Notes: generated by a model from the letters alone, not told the origin. 64,000 nucleotides of DNA from Mucilaginibacter tolerans (GCF_030519375.1 NZ_JAUMKB010000001.1:310001-374000); one strand, 5' to 3'. Numbered from the stretch's first letter, positions 8,472 to 17,489 are shown. Translations and numbers: made by a program.

Positions 8472-9470
8472 ATGGAGGCAACAGAAAACAGGAAAGCAAT
8501 TATAGTCGGGATATTTTTAGCCCTAGGCCTCATTATATTTATTGTGGGCGTGCTCACATTAGGCAGCGCACAAAAAACGTTTAACAAAAGTATACATATC
8601 ACCGCGGTGTTTGATGACGTTGCCGGTCTGAAAAAGGGGAACAACGTATGGTTCTCCGGGGTTAAAGTGGGCACTATCAGCGATGTGCGTTTCACAGGGC
8701 CTTCTCAGGTTGATGTAAAAATGAGTATAGATGAGGCTTCTCAACCATACATACACCATGATGCAGGAGTAAAGATCGGATCTGACGGGTTAATAGGTAA
8801 CAAGATCATCGTAATAGAAGGCGGGAGTCCGCATGCTCCGGTTGTTCAGGATGGCGATGTTTTACAGGTCGAAAAAGTAGCTTCTACTGATGATATGCTG
8901 AAAACATTGCAGCAAAACAATGTAAACCTGCTGGCAATAACCAAGGATTTTAAAGAACTGAGCCATAAAATACTACAGGGAAAAGGAACTGTAGGCGCTT
9001 TATTAGCCGACAGCACCATGGGTATCCAGTTGAAAAACACCATGAAAAACCTGGAGACCACTTCGCAAAGTGCAGCGCGTATGGCTGTTCAACTGGATAA
9101 TTTCGGCAAAAAAATAAACACCAAAGGCGGTTTAGCTGATAAGCTGCTGACGGATACCGTTACATTTAATAAAATACAAGGCGCGATCGCTCAGTTACAA
9201 AAAACTGTAAACAGTGCAAGTGAACTGACCCAGAACCTGAACACCGCAAGCAGGAAATTAACCACTACCGATAATGCCATTGGTGTATTGTTGAATGATC
9301 CGAAAGGTGCAGAACAAGTGCGAACTTCATTAAACAATATACAGCAAAGTTCTATTAAACTAAATGATGACCTCGAGGCGGCCCAACATAATTTCCTGCT
9401 GAAAGGCTTTTTCAAAAAGAAGGCTAAAGCCCAGGCTGATAGTTTAAAGAAAGCTGCCGGCGGCAAGTGA
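8472..9470 (+). CDS. mlaD: MlaD/MCE family lipid-binding protein
   Basis: A 332-residue membrane-anchored periplasmic protein. Residues about 13-35 form a single N-terminal membrane span, and residues about 40-120 are the MCE domain (FDDVAGLKKGNNVWFSGVKV is its conserved core), which builds the hexameric ring that passes lipids through the envelope. The remaining 200 residues are helical and low in hydrophobicity (KNLETTSQSAARMAVQ, NTASRKLTTTDNAIG), probably a coiled coil extending into the periplasm, and the tail is lysine- and alanine-rich. It is the third gene of the operon, 18 bases after the ATPase gene. Confidence 0.93.
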   Translation: MEATENRKAIIVGIFLALGLIIFIVGVLTLGSAQKTFNKSIHITAVFDDVAGLKKGNNVWFSGVKVGTISDVRFTGPSQVDVKMSIDEASQPYIHHDAGVKIGSDGLIGNKIIVIEGGSPHAPVVQDGDVLQVEKVASTDDMLKTLQQNNVNLLAITKDFKELSHKILQGKGTVGALLADSTMGIQLKNTMKNLETTSQSAARMAVQLDNFGKKINTKGGLADKLLTDTVTFNKIQGAIAQLQKTVNSASELTQNLNTASRKLTTTDNAIGVLLNDPKGAEQVRTSLNNIQQSSIKLNDDLEAAQHNFLLKGFFKKKAKAQADSLKKAAGGK

Positions 9471-9546
9471 TTAGAGGCTAGAGATTAAAGATTAGTTGAA
9501 TGGTAACTTGACAACCTTTCAACTTTATAACATTACAACTACTACA

Positions 9547-9897
9547 ATGAAACCCGGAGATAAAGTGATATGTATCGATGCGAGGATCGATCCGGAAAAG
9601 GCGGAAGAGATTAAGCGCGATTTTGAGATCTGGATAACAAAGGATAAGGAATACACTATTCGTGAAATACTGGAAAACGATGGGATAGTACCAGGTGTCC
9701 TATTGGAAGAAGTTCATAATTTCCCAAAATACTTTAAGCTGTTAAATCGCTTCCAGGAACCGGCATTTGCTTTATGGCGTTTCCGTAAGTTAAGCTACGC
9801 TACAGGTCAACAGGAAGAAGAGCACGAGGCGGAGTTGGTAGAAGTGGGCAAGCCTTCGATAGAGCAACCCGAGCATCCTGGTGAGGAACGAATTTAA
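9547..9897 (+). CDS. Small uncharacterised protein downstream of the Mla operon
   Basis: A 116-residue acidic soluble protein, not recognised as a named family. The start at 9547 was chosen because the open frame upstream of it (from a TTG at 9496) encodes a low-complexity, threonine-rich stretch with no protein character. The N-terminus (MKPGDKVICIDARID) and the segment KEYTIREI resemble short SH3/KOW-like barrels found in small Bacteroidota and phage proteins, but this is only a resemblance. The last 30 residues are glutamate-rich and probably disordered. It is separated from mlaD by 76 bases and ends before a bidirectional terminator, so it may share the Mla transcript. Confidence 0.7.
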   Translation: MKPGDKVICIDARIDPEKAEEIKRDFEIWITKDKEYTIREILENDGIVPGVLLEEVHNFPKYFKLLNRFQEPAFALWRFRKLSYATGQQEEEHEAELVEVGKPSIEQPEHPGEERI

Positions 9898-9908
9898 ATT
9901 ATAGCAAA

Positions 9909-9932
9909 AAGGCGCACCTTACGGAGCGCCTT
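9909..9932. terminator. Bidirectional terminator between convergent genes
   Basis: AAGGCGC and GCGCCTT form a 7-bp stem around a 10-base loop, midway between two convergent stop codons (9897 and 9954). An A-run precedes the stem on the plus strand, giving a T-run on the minus strand for the flotillin-like gene. Confidence 0.6.
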
Positions 9933-9953
9933 GCATTGTGATAAAGGTAAAGG

Positions 9954-11876
9954 TTACTCCGTTCTGTTATCTGAATTGTTATCGTCTTTCCTTTTAGGAT
10001 GATCTTTTGCCTTTCCGTTTTCGGCTTGCAGCTTTTTCAGCATTTCGTTACCGATAAGGGCATCGATCATACCGCCACCGCTTTCACCATTTTTACCGCT
10101 GACCAATATTTCAGGAACTAGCTTGATATTATTGGTGGCCAACGTTTCGGCCACGCGAACAATAGCATATTGTTCTGAACCCATGGCCTGGGTTTTCTGC
10201 TTAGTAACTTCAGCCTCGGCCAAACCGATGGCTTTGATCTTACCGGCCTCGGCTTTACCGTTTACTTCAGTAGCGTTAGCATCGGCAGTAGCATTCACGG
10301 TTTTCACTTCGGCATCGGCTTTAGCGTTGATAGTTTTCACTTTAGCATCGGCTTCAGCATTGATGGTTTTTGATTCGGCCTCACCTTTGGCACTGGCAAC
10401 TTTTGAAGCGGCCAGTTGCGTATTGATCTCTACCTGGCGTGTTGATTTTACTACCTCAGGCTGCATATCGGCACCGGCTTTGGCGCTTTCAAATTCCTTA
10501 CGTTCCACCTGCGCATTACGCTGAATTTCGTAAGTGATCTTTTCCTGCTCTGCCAGTTTACGGTCGGTAAGGGTTTTCATCAAAGCTTCCGGAGGAACGA
10601 TGTCACCGATCAGGGTATCCACGCCCACCACGTTATAATCACTCAAAACCTTGCTGATATGCCCCTTTGCATCATCCTGCCGTTGTATACGGTTAGCCAG
10701 AAACTCGATCACGTCACTCTTTTGTGCCGAGTTACGGAAATAGTTGGCAATGGTTGGTTCCAGTACCTGCGATACCAGGTTCTTCATATTACCAAAACGC
10801 GCGATCACCTTAGGTGCTTCGTTTCTTGGTATATGGATGATCTGCGACACATCAAGGTTGAATGTAAAACCGTCTGATGACCTTACAGTAATTGTACACA
10901 AGTTCTTATCTAGCTCATGTGCCTCCGTACGGCTGTTGGCCCAGTTCAGCACGATATTAGTTGTAGGTACCACTTCCACAGCATGGGTGTAGATGTTTAC
11001 CGGGTGTTTACCCGGATCAAGTGGTTCATCCCAAACACCTTTCTGGCCCTTCTTCACAATATTGCCATGCTTAAAGCTGTCGCCGCTCGTATCCTTACCT
11101 TCAGGCCCAACGAAGGAGTTAACTACACCAACGTAACCAATCGGGATATAGATCATATCTACCTGCTCTACGATCACAAACCACGGGTTCAGGTAATATG
11201 TACCTGCAAGAATCACATCTTCCTGCAAACCTTTCATACCACCTGCATTGATGAATGCAATAGGATCCTGATAGTTTTTATGGCCTGCCACAGATACACC
11301 TGCAATTTCGCCTTTACCGAGTGGCTCACCATCGAGTGTAGTCACAATACCTACTTTATTTTCCTGTATCTGGGTGATAGGCACCATCTCGATATCAAAC
11401 AAGAAGGCGTTGATACGGTAGCTACCAGGAGTAAGAAACGCAGCTTGAGGACCTTTCTGGCCGCCGTTATCCAAAAACGCGGTAGCATCCTGAAATTTGT
11501 CGCATTCAACCGGTTTACCCAATACGCGTCCTGTATCCAAAGGAGCACCGTCTTTAGCCTTTACCAGTCCCAACTTATTTTGCTCGATAATAATAAACGG
11601 TTGCATAATAACCGAATACTGCCATGGCCACATACCCCAGTATAAACCCGGAGCCAATGCCTTGGCCTGCATACCGGCTTCGCCGTTGGTGGCGATGATA
11701 CGGCCATCGGGAAGTCGTTTGTTACCCGAAAGCACATATTTTTTAACAACCAAACCGATACGGTCATCCGGAACGATAACCATACCAAAGAAAACACGGA
11801 GCACAAATTTGTACCCCACAAGAAGTACGATGACAGGCACAGCCCACCAAAGTAATTGGATCGAAAAATTGTTCAT
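9954..11876 (-). CDS. SPFH/flotillin-like membrane protein with tandem N-terminal repeats
   Basis: A 640-residue protein with one N-terminal membrane span (about residues 7-30), an unusual repeat region, an SPFH/band-7 core (about 315-500) and a long alanine/lysine/glutamate coiled coil (about 490-590) with a recurring ten-residue unit such as KTINAEADAK and KTVNATADAN. Residues 35-315 hold about four related units, each carrying a G-(L/I)-V strand, a D-G-x-x-L turn and a P-G-x-Y strand (for example PGLYWGMWPW, PGSYRINAF, AGTYYLNPW). SPFH proteins organise membrane microdomains and chaperone membrane complexes; the specific role here is unknown. The tail after residue 600 is charged and probably disordered. 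It is transcribed alone. Confidence 0.88.
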   Translation of the reverse strand: MNNFSIQLLWWAVPVIVLLVGYKFVLRVFFGMVIVPDDRIGLVVKKYVLSGNKRLPDGRIIATNGEAGMQAKALAPGLYWGMWPWQYSVIMQPFIIIEQNKLGLVKAKDGAPLDTGRVLGKPVECDKFQDATAFLDNGGQKGPQAAFLTPGSYRINAFLFDIEMVPITQIQENKVGIVTTLDGEPLGKGEIAGVSVAGHKNYQDPIAFINAGGMKGLQEDVILAGTYYLNPWFVIVEQVDMIYIPIGYVGVVNSFVGPEGKDTSGDSFKHGNIVKKGQKGVWDEPLDPGKHPVNIYTHAVEVVPTTNIVLNWANSRTEAHELDKNLCTITVRSSDGFTFNLDVSQIIHIPRNEAPKVIARFGNMKNLVSQVLEPTIANYFRNSAQKSDVIEFLANRIQRQDDAKGHISKVLSDYNVVGVDTLIGDIVPPEALMKTLTDRKLAEQEKITYEIQRNAQVERKEFESAKAGADMQPEVVKSTRQVEINTQLAASKVASAKGEAESKTINAEADAKVKTINAKADAEVKTVNATADANATEVNGKAEAGKIKAIGLAEAEVTKQKTQAMGSEQYAIVRVAETLATNNIKLVPEILVSGKNGESGGGMIDALIGNEMLKKLQAENGKAKDHPKRKDDNNSDNRTE

Positions 11877-12175
11877 ATTATTTGTTTAGATTTTTTAACG
11901 GAGACCTTAAGGTGCGGACTCCTCACAAAAACTTATAGCTTGTTGAGACCTTAGCTATATAGCACCATTTAGAGATATTGCATTTTACTTTGTTACACAT
12001 TTTGATAAGATTTATTTTATCAAATATGCTTTTCGGATCTGTGATTTGCAATAGCCAGGATCATATTTTCTTATTAAATTATTGTGAATCATTTAATTGG
12101 CAAGCCCTCAATAATCGTTTATCAAAGGTTGATTTATTGGCAAAAAACCGCCAAATATTTTAGCTTTAATGCATT

Positions 12176-12589
12176 ATGAACAGATCATTTATAGCAAAAA
12201 ATACATTCATAGCAGGCATTGTATTGTTAAGCTTGTTCGTTTCCTGCCAGCTTTCTATTAAGCCTGAGATGTTATACGGCAAGTGGAAATATGTAAAGAT
12301 TGAGAACAATAGTGTTGCCAATACTACCAACGTTACCCCCGAGCAACTCGATGCAGAGTCGCCTTATATTACATTCACAAAAGATAGTTTGCTTATCTGG
12401 TGGGGTGGTAAGTTATTAAGTCATGGAAGCTATAAAATAGACGGCGACAAAATTCAATTCAAAGAAATATTAGAGGGAGGGAAAATAAGGGAGTTCCCAT
12501 TCATTGTTTCCCAACTTGATGATAAAAACTTGGTATTCAGCACCCAGGGGGATGATGGGGCAAAAGTGACGGCCTTGAAGGAGCAGTAG
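12176..12589 (+). CDS. Small lipocalin-like lipoprotein
   Basis: A 137-residue protein with a lipoprotein signal peptide ending in the lipobox LFVSC, so it is predicted to be lipidated and exported. The mature part starts with LYGKWKYVKIENN, has alternating beta-strand character and a KDSLLIWW segment, resembling the lipocalin-like (META/DUF5004-type) small barrels common in Bacteroidota. No function is known. It stands alone after a 299-bp intergenic region that follows the divergent flotillin-like gene, in which no other gene was found. Confidence 0.75.
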   Translation: MNRSFIAKNTFIAGIVLLSLFVSCQLSIKPEMLYGKWKYVKIENNSVANTTNVTPEQLDAESPYITFTKDSLLIWWGGKLLSHGSYKIDGDKIQFKEILEGGKIREFPFIVSQLDDKNLVFSTQGDDGAKVTALKEQ

Positions 12590-12694
12590 CCGTTGCGGTC
12601 GTTCAAATGACTAATGACCAGTAACTAATGATAATTTTCAAGAAAAAGGTGATAGTTTAACCTTAACTTGCACTTAGTAGTAAAGAACAAGCTT

Positions 12695-13234
12695 ATGCCA
12701 GGATTTAAATTTTCAAACCGGACAGCAGAAGAAAGGGAAGAGCTTTTTATCAGTCTTTATAAAAATGCATTCCCGACTGTGGCGCGGTACGTGAGCAAAA
12801 TGGGCGGAACATTTGATGAGGCGAAGGACATTTTTCAGGATGCGCTGGTTGTTTACTACGAAAAGTCTGTTGATTGTTCCTTCGAACTAAAGACGAATGA
12901 AAAAGCCTATCTTTTAGGCATTGCCAAACATTTATGGCTGAAACAACACCGGGATAATTCAAAACTTGCTCCACTTAATGACCTGGAGATAAAAAACGAA
13001 GTAACTGAACACGCATCCGACAAGAAAATCCTCAGCTTCCTGCAAATGGCCGGTAAAAAATGCATGGATCTGCTGCGTTCATTTTACTATGATGGGTTGC
13101 AACTTGCTGATGCTGCTGAATTATTTGGATTTTCAGGTGTGCGATCAGCCACTGTCCAGAAGTACAAATGCCTGGAAAAAGTAAGGGAAACCGTTAAACA
13201 AAAAGCATTAACCTATGAGGACTTCGTTGATTGA
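12695..13234 (+). CDS. RNA polymerase sigma factor, ECF-like
   Basis: A 179-residue sigma-70 family protein of ECF size. Region 2 is visible in LYKNAFPTVARYVSKMGG, FDEAKDIFQDALVVYYEK and the helix KAYLLGIAKHLWLKQHR; region 4 is the C-terminal HTH (FYYDGLQLADAAELFGFS and ATVQKYKCLEKVR). The start at 12695 (MPGFKF) was preferred over a TTG at 12668. The next gene begins inside its last 20 bases in another frame, and clpP follows, which suggests a transcriptional unit. No classical membrane-bound anti-sigma factor is present, so how it is controlled is unclear; the small overlapping gene is the only candidate. Confidence 0.88.
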   Translation: MPGFKFSNRTAEEREELFISLYKNAFPTVARYVSKMGGTFDEAKDIFQDALVVYYEKSVDCSFELKTNEKAYLLGIAKHLWLKQHRDNSKLAPLNDLEIKNEVTEHASDKKILSFLQMAGKKCMDLLRSFYYDGLQLADAAELFGFSGVRSATVQKYKCLEKVRETVKQKALTYEDFVD

Positions 13235-13487
13235 GACCGAGCAGATAGAAGCACACCTGACGCGCCTATCAGAACCAGGCGACCAGCTTGTGTTCGAAGC
13301 CAGGCTATTGCTGGAACCCGAACTGAATGAAAAAATGCAATGGCAACAGGAAGCCTATCGTATGGTAAAGCTTTATGGACGCGATCAACTGAAACAAGAG
13401 ATCGAGGCCGTTCAGCAGAAACTATTTACACAAAAAGAGCATTTGAGCTTCAGCCAGAAAATAAAAAGGTTATTCGCTAACCGATAA
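13215..13487 (+). CDS. Small soluble protein overlapping the sigma factor gene
   Basis: A 90-residue protein beginning 20 bases before the sigma factor stop. It is highly charged and helical, with the motif LTRLSEPGDQLVFEARLLLEPEL, which resembles the N-terminal leader of Bacteroidota anti-sigma-like or zf-HC2-like proteins but without cysteines or a membrane span. The remainder (KQEIEAVQQKLFTQ) is coiled-coil-like. Translational coupling to the sigma factor and position before clpP (13-base gap) make a regulatory partner plausible, but no function can be assigned from sequence alone. Real-gene status is supported by the compact spacing and protein-like composition. Confidence 0.72.
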   Translation: MRTSLIETEQIEAHLTRLSEPGDQLVFEARLLLEPELNEKMQWQQEAYRMVKLYGRDQLKQEIEAVQQKLFTQKEHLSFSQKIKRLFANR

Positions 13488-13500
13488 AACCCGAGATTTT

Positions 13501-14181
13501 ATGAAAATTGACCAAAATGAATTCCGCAAATATGCGGTGGGGCATCGCCATGTTCAAAGTTTACTGGTAGAGGATTATATTTCTAAAACCGAAAGCCGGA
13601 TCACGGCTTCTATGACGCCTTACATTACAGAAGAGCGCGAGCTGCGAGTAGCACAAATGGATGTATTCTCTCGCCTGATGATGGACCGCATTATATTTTT
13701 AGGCGCGGCAGTAGATGATAATGTGGCTAATATTATCCAGGCGCAGTTGCTCTTCCTGCAATCAACCGACCCGAAAAAAGATATTCAGATGTATATCAAT
13801 TCACCGGGGGGCTCGGTGTATGCAGGGTTTGGCATTTATGATACCATGCACCTGATTGCCCCGGATGTAGCCACCATTTGTACTGGTATGGCAGCATCTA
13901 TGGCGGCGGTATTATTATGTTCAGGAGCTGCGGGAAAGCGGGCTGCCCTCACCCACTCCAGGGTAATGCTGCATCAGCCTTTGGGCGGGGTGCAAGGACC
14001 GGCTTCAGATATTGAAATAACCGCACGTGAAGTATTGAAAGTCAAGAAAGAGCTTTATACTATACTCTCTAAACACAGCGGACAGGAATATCAAAAGATA
14101 CACGACGTATCCGACCGCGACTTCTGGATGATCGCTTCTGAAGCAAAAGAGTTTGGGATAATTGATGAGGTGTTAGGCTAA
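13501..14181 (+). CDS. clpP: ATP-dependent Clp protease proteolytic subunit
   Basis: A 226-residue ClpP serine peptidase, the chambered protease that degrades proteins fed by ClpX or ClpA/ClpC. The catalytic triad is Ser133 in GMAASMAAVL, His158 in MLHQPLG and Asp202 in IHDVSDRDFW. The oligomer-forming segment MYINSPGGSVYAG is also intact. The 30-residue N-terminal extension is usual for Bacteroidota ClpP. Unlike the common clpP-clpX order, no clpX or trigger factor gene is adjacent; the upstream neighbours are a sigma factor and a small unknown gene, so this may be either the main copy or a paralog in a stress operon. Confidence 0.95.
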   Translation: MKIDQNEFRKYAVGHRHVQSLLVEDYISKTESRITASMTPYITEERELRVAQMDVFSRLMMDRIIFLGAAVDDNVANIIQAQLLFLQSTDPKKDIQMYINSPGGSVYAGFGIYDTMHLIAPDVATICTGMAASMAAVLLCSGAAGKRAALTHSRVMLHQPLGGVQGPASDIEITAREVLKVKKELYTILSKHSGQEYQKIHDVSDRDFWMIASEAKEFGIIDEVLG

Positions 14182-14219
14182 GACACGATTGAAAGATTTT
14201 CAGGATTTTGCTTGACTCC

Positions 14220-14243
14220 GTTGGCTGTGTCTTCACAGCCAAC
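14220..14243 (+). terminator. Hairpin after clpP
   Basis: GTTGGCTGTG and CACAGCCAAC form a perfect 10-bp stem with a 4-base loop, 38 bases past the clpP stop codon. The U-tract behind it is poor (TATTTAG), so termination is likely but not certain. Confidence 0.55.
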
Positions 14244-14290
14244 TATTTAGTATTAGTACAATTCTCCTATTTTTGAGAAAAACCTGAAAT

Positions 14291-14647
14291 ATGATCTCGC
14301 GCGAACAAGCCTTAGCATTTGCAAACGAATGGGTAGATGCATGGAACGCTCACGACCTGCCACGAGTGCTGGAACATTATACCGACGACTTTGAAATGAG
14401 CAGTCCGCTAATGATACAAATGGGATTGAGCAAGACGGGAACGCTAAAAGGCAAACAGCAAATAGGCGATTACTGGCAAAAAGGATTAGCCAAATATCCT
14501 GATCTGCATTTCAAAATAATTGATGTGCTCACTAGCGTAAATTCGGTCGTCATCTACTACCACACCATCAACAATAAGCTATCGGCTGAGCTTTTTATAT
14601 TTAATGATGCCGGGAAGGTTTACAAATCCGCGGGGCATTACAATTAA
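14291..14647 (+). CDS. SnoaL-like (NTF2-fold) protein
   Basis: A 118-residue protein of the NTF2/SnoaL superfamily: the N-terminal helix ALAFANEWVDAWNAHDLPRV and the strand YTDDFEMSSP are characteristic. Members are small cone-shaped barrels used as enzymes or ligand binders, and the sequence does not reveal which. No signal peptide is present, so it is cytoplasmic. A TATTTTTG box at 14268-14275, 15 bases before the start, suggests its own promoter. Its stop codon overlaps the stop of the convergent exporter gene by 4 bases. Confidence 0.85.
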   Translation: MISREQALAFANEWVDAWNAHDLPRVLEHYTDDFEMSSPLMIQMGLSKTGTLKGKQQIGDYWQKGLAKYPDLHFKIIDVLTSVNSVVIYYHTINNKLSAELFIFNDAGKVYKSAGHYN

Positions 14648-15870
14648 TGCCCGGCAACCGCAGCTGGAGGTTCAGCATTGACGCCATGCTTAATATAACG
14701 GCGACCGATCAATAAAACCATCAGGGCTATAAAAGATGAGCCGGCCATGATGGCTGCCATCGGTGTTGCTGATCTGCTACTGAAAACGCCTACGCAAGCC
14801 GATGCACCAGCGCCAAGCCCTAACTGCATCGTACCTAATAACGCTGAAGCCACCCCCGCATTTTTGGGAAATGGTGCCATTGACAAGGCTGAAGTATTCG
14901 GATAGGTCAAGCCAACACAACATAACATCAGGAATATCATGGCTATGGTGCCGGTCAGACCGAACCACCCGTTTGCGGCACCAGTCAGAAACAGTGCACA
15001 AATAATTACTTGTGAGATAAGCGCCACCCGCACCACCTGTTCGCTTTTAAAGCTTCTAATGAGAAGACTGTTTAACTGGCCGGAGCCTATAAACCCGACT
15101 GACAGGCCTGCAAATACCCAGCCGTACTCTTTTTTGTCCAATCCAAATACATCCATAAATACCAAGGGTGAGCCTGCCACATAGGCAAAAAGTCCGCAAA
15201 AACCTACAGCACCCGCTATGGCATAAGTGTAGAACTGAGGATTGCGGATAACCAGCAGAAAGCTACTGATGATTGGCCCGGGCTTTAAAGAATATTCAGG
15301 GTCAGGCTTATAACTTTCAGGAAGAGTAAATACAACCGCTATTAAAATCAAAACGGCAATACCGAGCAATACAACAAAAACCGATTGCCAACCGAATGCA
15401 TCTGCCAGGTAACTACCGGCTGTAGGCGCTATTAATGGCGATGCGCCCAGCACCAACACCAACAATGCAAACACCTTTGCATTATCTTTCACTGGGAATA
15501 AGTCGCGAACCATAGCTATCGATGCTACTCCGGCAGCGCAGCCCCCTATGGCCTGAATGAGCCGCATCAGGATCAACATCTCAACAGAGCCTGACAAAAA
15601 GCAACCTACTGAGGCGACAATATAAAGGCCCAAACCGACATATAGAGGCCGCTTGCGCCCGAACCGGTCCATTAGCGGGCCATAGATCATCTGTCCTACG
15701 GCGAGTCCTATAAAATAGCTGGACAATGACAAATCGACTCTGGAAGTGGTGGTATTTAATGCCTTCGCGATGTCCTGAAAAGCAGGAAGGTACATATCAA
15801 TAGAGAATGGGCTCAATGCGGTGAGTGTGCCTAAAATGAGTACCAGGAAGAAATAGCGCTGTTTAGTCAT
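14644..15870 (-). CDS. Bcr/CflA family drug efflux MFS transporter
   Basis: A 408-residue inner membrane protein with 12 predicted spans. The first span ends in LSPFSIDMYLPAFQDIA, the characteristic Bcr/CflA signature, and the loop 2-3 motif A of the MFS is MDRFGRKRPLYVG. The family exports bicyclomycin, sulfonamides and chloramphenicol in other bacteria, but its substrate here is unknown. A TATCTTCG sequence on the minus strand (15888-15895) is a possible -7 element 17 bases before the start. The gene is divergent from the gluconate permease, with a 183-bp AT-rich control region between them. Confidence 0.92.
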   Translation of the reverse strand: MTKQRYFFLVLILGTLTALSPFSIDMYLPAFQDIAKALNTTTSRVDLSLSSYFIGLAVGQMIYGPLMDRFGRKRPLYVGLGLYIVASVGCFLSGSVEMLILMRLIQAIGGCAAGVASIAMVRDLFPVKDNAKVFALLVLVLGASPLIAPTAGSYLADAFGWQSVFVVLLGIAVLILIAVVFTLPESYKPDPEYSLKPGPIISSFLLVIRNPQFYTYAIAGAVGFCGLFAYVAGSPLVFMDVFGLDKKEYGWVFAGLSVGFIGSGQLNSLLIRSFKSEQVVRVALISQVIICALFLTGAANGWFGLTGTIAMIFLMLCCVGLTYPNTSALSMAPFPKNAGVASALLGTMQLGLGAGASACVGVFSSRSATPMAAIMAGSSFIALMVLLIGRRYIKHGVNAEPPAAVAGH

Positions 15871-16053
15871 AGTTGGTGGTCTGAGTGCGAAGATAAAAAG
15901 GGTTTCTTTGATGAAATGTAAATTTTAATGAATACCAGGAAATTGACTACTTTTTAAACTTTTTAAAAAAGTATATCGATTGAATTTTAAAGCCAAATAT
16001 TGTTGCTATTTTAGCCATACTGCTTTATTAACCTAAAAAAAGCTGTATATCCA

Positions 16054-17373
16054 ATGACCGTATTGACCATCCTTTTTTGCATCATCTTGCTCGTCGTACT
16101 GGTGAGCTGGGCAAAAATGAACCCGTTCCTCTCGTTCCTCATCGTGTCTATCATTGCCGGTCTATTATTAGGCATCCCAATGAATAAAGTTACCGGAGCT
16201 GTACAAAAAGGGCTTGGAGATACTTTAGGAACAATTACTATTATTATTTGCCTTGGTGCTATGACGGGGAAGTTGGTGGCTACCAGTGGTGCCGCACAAA
16301 AGATTGCCGAAGTGCTGGTAAAACTATTTGGGGTAAAATATATTCAATGGGCTTTGGTTGTGGTGGGATTTATAGTTGGTATCCCATTATTTTACAATAC
16401 CGGTTTTGTACTGATGGTACCACTTATATTTTCGGTAGTATACAAGTACAAACTCCCTGCGGTGTATATCGGCTTACCTATGCTAGCCGCTTTATCGGTT
16501 ACACATGGTTTTTTACCTCCTCATCCCTCACCTACCGCGTTGGTAAATATGTTTCACGCCAATATGGGCACTACACTTAGCTATGGTTTGATCCTGGCGA
16601 TACCCGCGATCATCCTGGCGGGGCCTGTATTTGCCACTACGCTTAAGAAGATACCTTCAACCCCGCTGGAAACATTCCGGGCAGAAGAACTGCCCGCTGA
16701 TAAACTGCCCAGCGCTTTTACAAGCTTTCTTACCGCGCTATTGCCGGTTATTATTCTGATGGGAAGCGCTTTTTATCTGAACACCGACCGTAGTACCGGA
16801 CCTGTACACAACTTCATCGCCTTTATCGGCGACGCGCCAATTGTGATGCTGATATCGATACTGGTTGCTACCTATTCACTGGGAATAAAACAAGGTATCG
16901 GCATGAAAAAACTGGCCGGACTATATGGTGACGCAGTAAAAGATATCGCTGGCATTTTGCTCATCATAGGCGGTTCCGGAATATTTAAGGAGGTACTGGT
17001 GACCAGCGGCGCCAATAACGATATCACCGCCATGATGCAAAGCATGCAATTACAGCCTCTAGTTTTAGGTTGGCTGCTTGCGGCTATCATCCGCATCAGC
17101 TTAGGATCAGCGACAGTTGCCGGGCTTACTGCAGCAGGCATTGTATCAACCATGGTATTGCACGACCATACAATCGACCCCAACCTGATGGTGCTTTCAA
17201 TAGGTGCAGGCAGTCTGGCTTTTTCACATGTAAATGACGGCGGTTTCTGGATGTTTAAGGAATATTTTAACCTTTCTATTAAAGACACAATCAGATCATG
17301 GTCGGTAATGGAGTCTATCGTTTCCGTTGTAGGATTGGTGGGAGTTCTGATCCTTAATGCAATTATCAAATAG
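16054..17373 (+). CDS. Gluconate:H+ symporter (GntP family)
   Basis: A 439-residue permease of the GntP family, which imports gluconate and related sugar acids by proton symport. Predicted spans fill the whole length, and the family blocks GLLLGIPMNKV, GFLPPHPSPTA and GSATVAGLTAAGIVS are intact. No gluconate kinase, Entner-Doudoroff enzyme or GntR regulator is adjacent, so the actual substrate (gluconate, fructuronate, idonate or another acid) cannot be narrowed. It appears to be monocistronic; the next gene starts 116 bases downstream behind a short inverted repeat at about 17439-17457. Confidence 0.92.
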   Translation: MTVLTILFCIILLVVLVSWAKMNPFLSFLIVSIIAGLLLGIPMNKVTGAVQKGLGDTLGTITIIICLGAMTGKLVATSGAAQKIAEVLVKLFGVKYIQWALVVVGFIVGIPLFYNTGFVLMVPLIFSVVYKYKLPAVYIGLPMLAALSVTHGFLPPHPSPTALVNMFHANMGTTLSYGLILAIPAIILAGPVFATTLKKIPSTPLETFRAEELPADKLPSAFTSFLTALLPVIILMGSAFYLNTDRSTGPVHNFIAFIGDAPIVMLISILVATYSLGIKQGIGMKKLAGLYGDAVKDIAGILLIIGGSGIFKEVLVTSGANNDITAMMQSMQLQPLVLGWLLAAIIRISLGSATVAGLTAAGIVSTMVLHDHTIDPNLMVLSIGAGSLAFSHVNDGGFWMFKEYFNLSIKDTIRSWSVMESIVSVVGLVGVLILNAIIK

Positions 17374-17489
17374 AATCAGGGTAATATTTTATCCATAACT
17401 CATTCACTTTAAAAAATATATCCTAATTTAGGGCTACTCCAGGATTGGGTTTCCTGGCCTTCAAACATCAAATCCTTTAGACAATTACT

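Noticed and set aside
10123-10524. Plus-strand open frame rich in alanine and serine inside the flotillin-like gene
   Set aside because: It is the antisense image of the repeated Ala/Lys coiled-coil codons, which naturally lack stops on the other strand.
10917-11645. A 242-codon plus-strand open frame opposite the flotillin-like gene
   Set aside because: Long, but with a composition full of cysteine, histidine and isoleucine and no family resemblance; the minus strand encodes an obvious SPFH protein.
11877-12175. Short plus-strand open frame (61 codons) in the gap before the lipoprotein gene
   Set aside because: No start context, no similarity, and composition unlike neighbouring genes.
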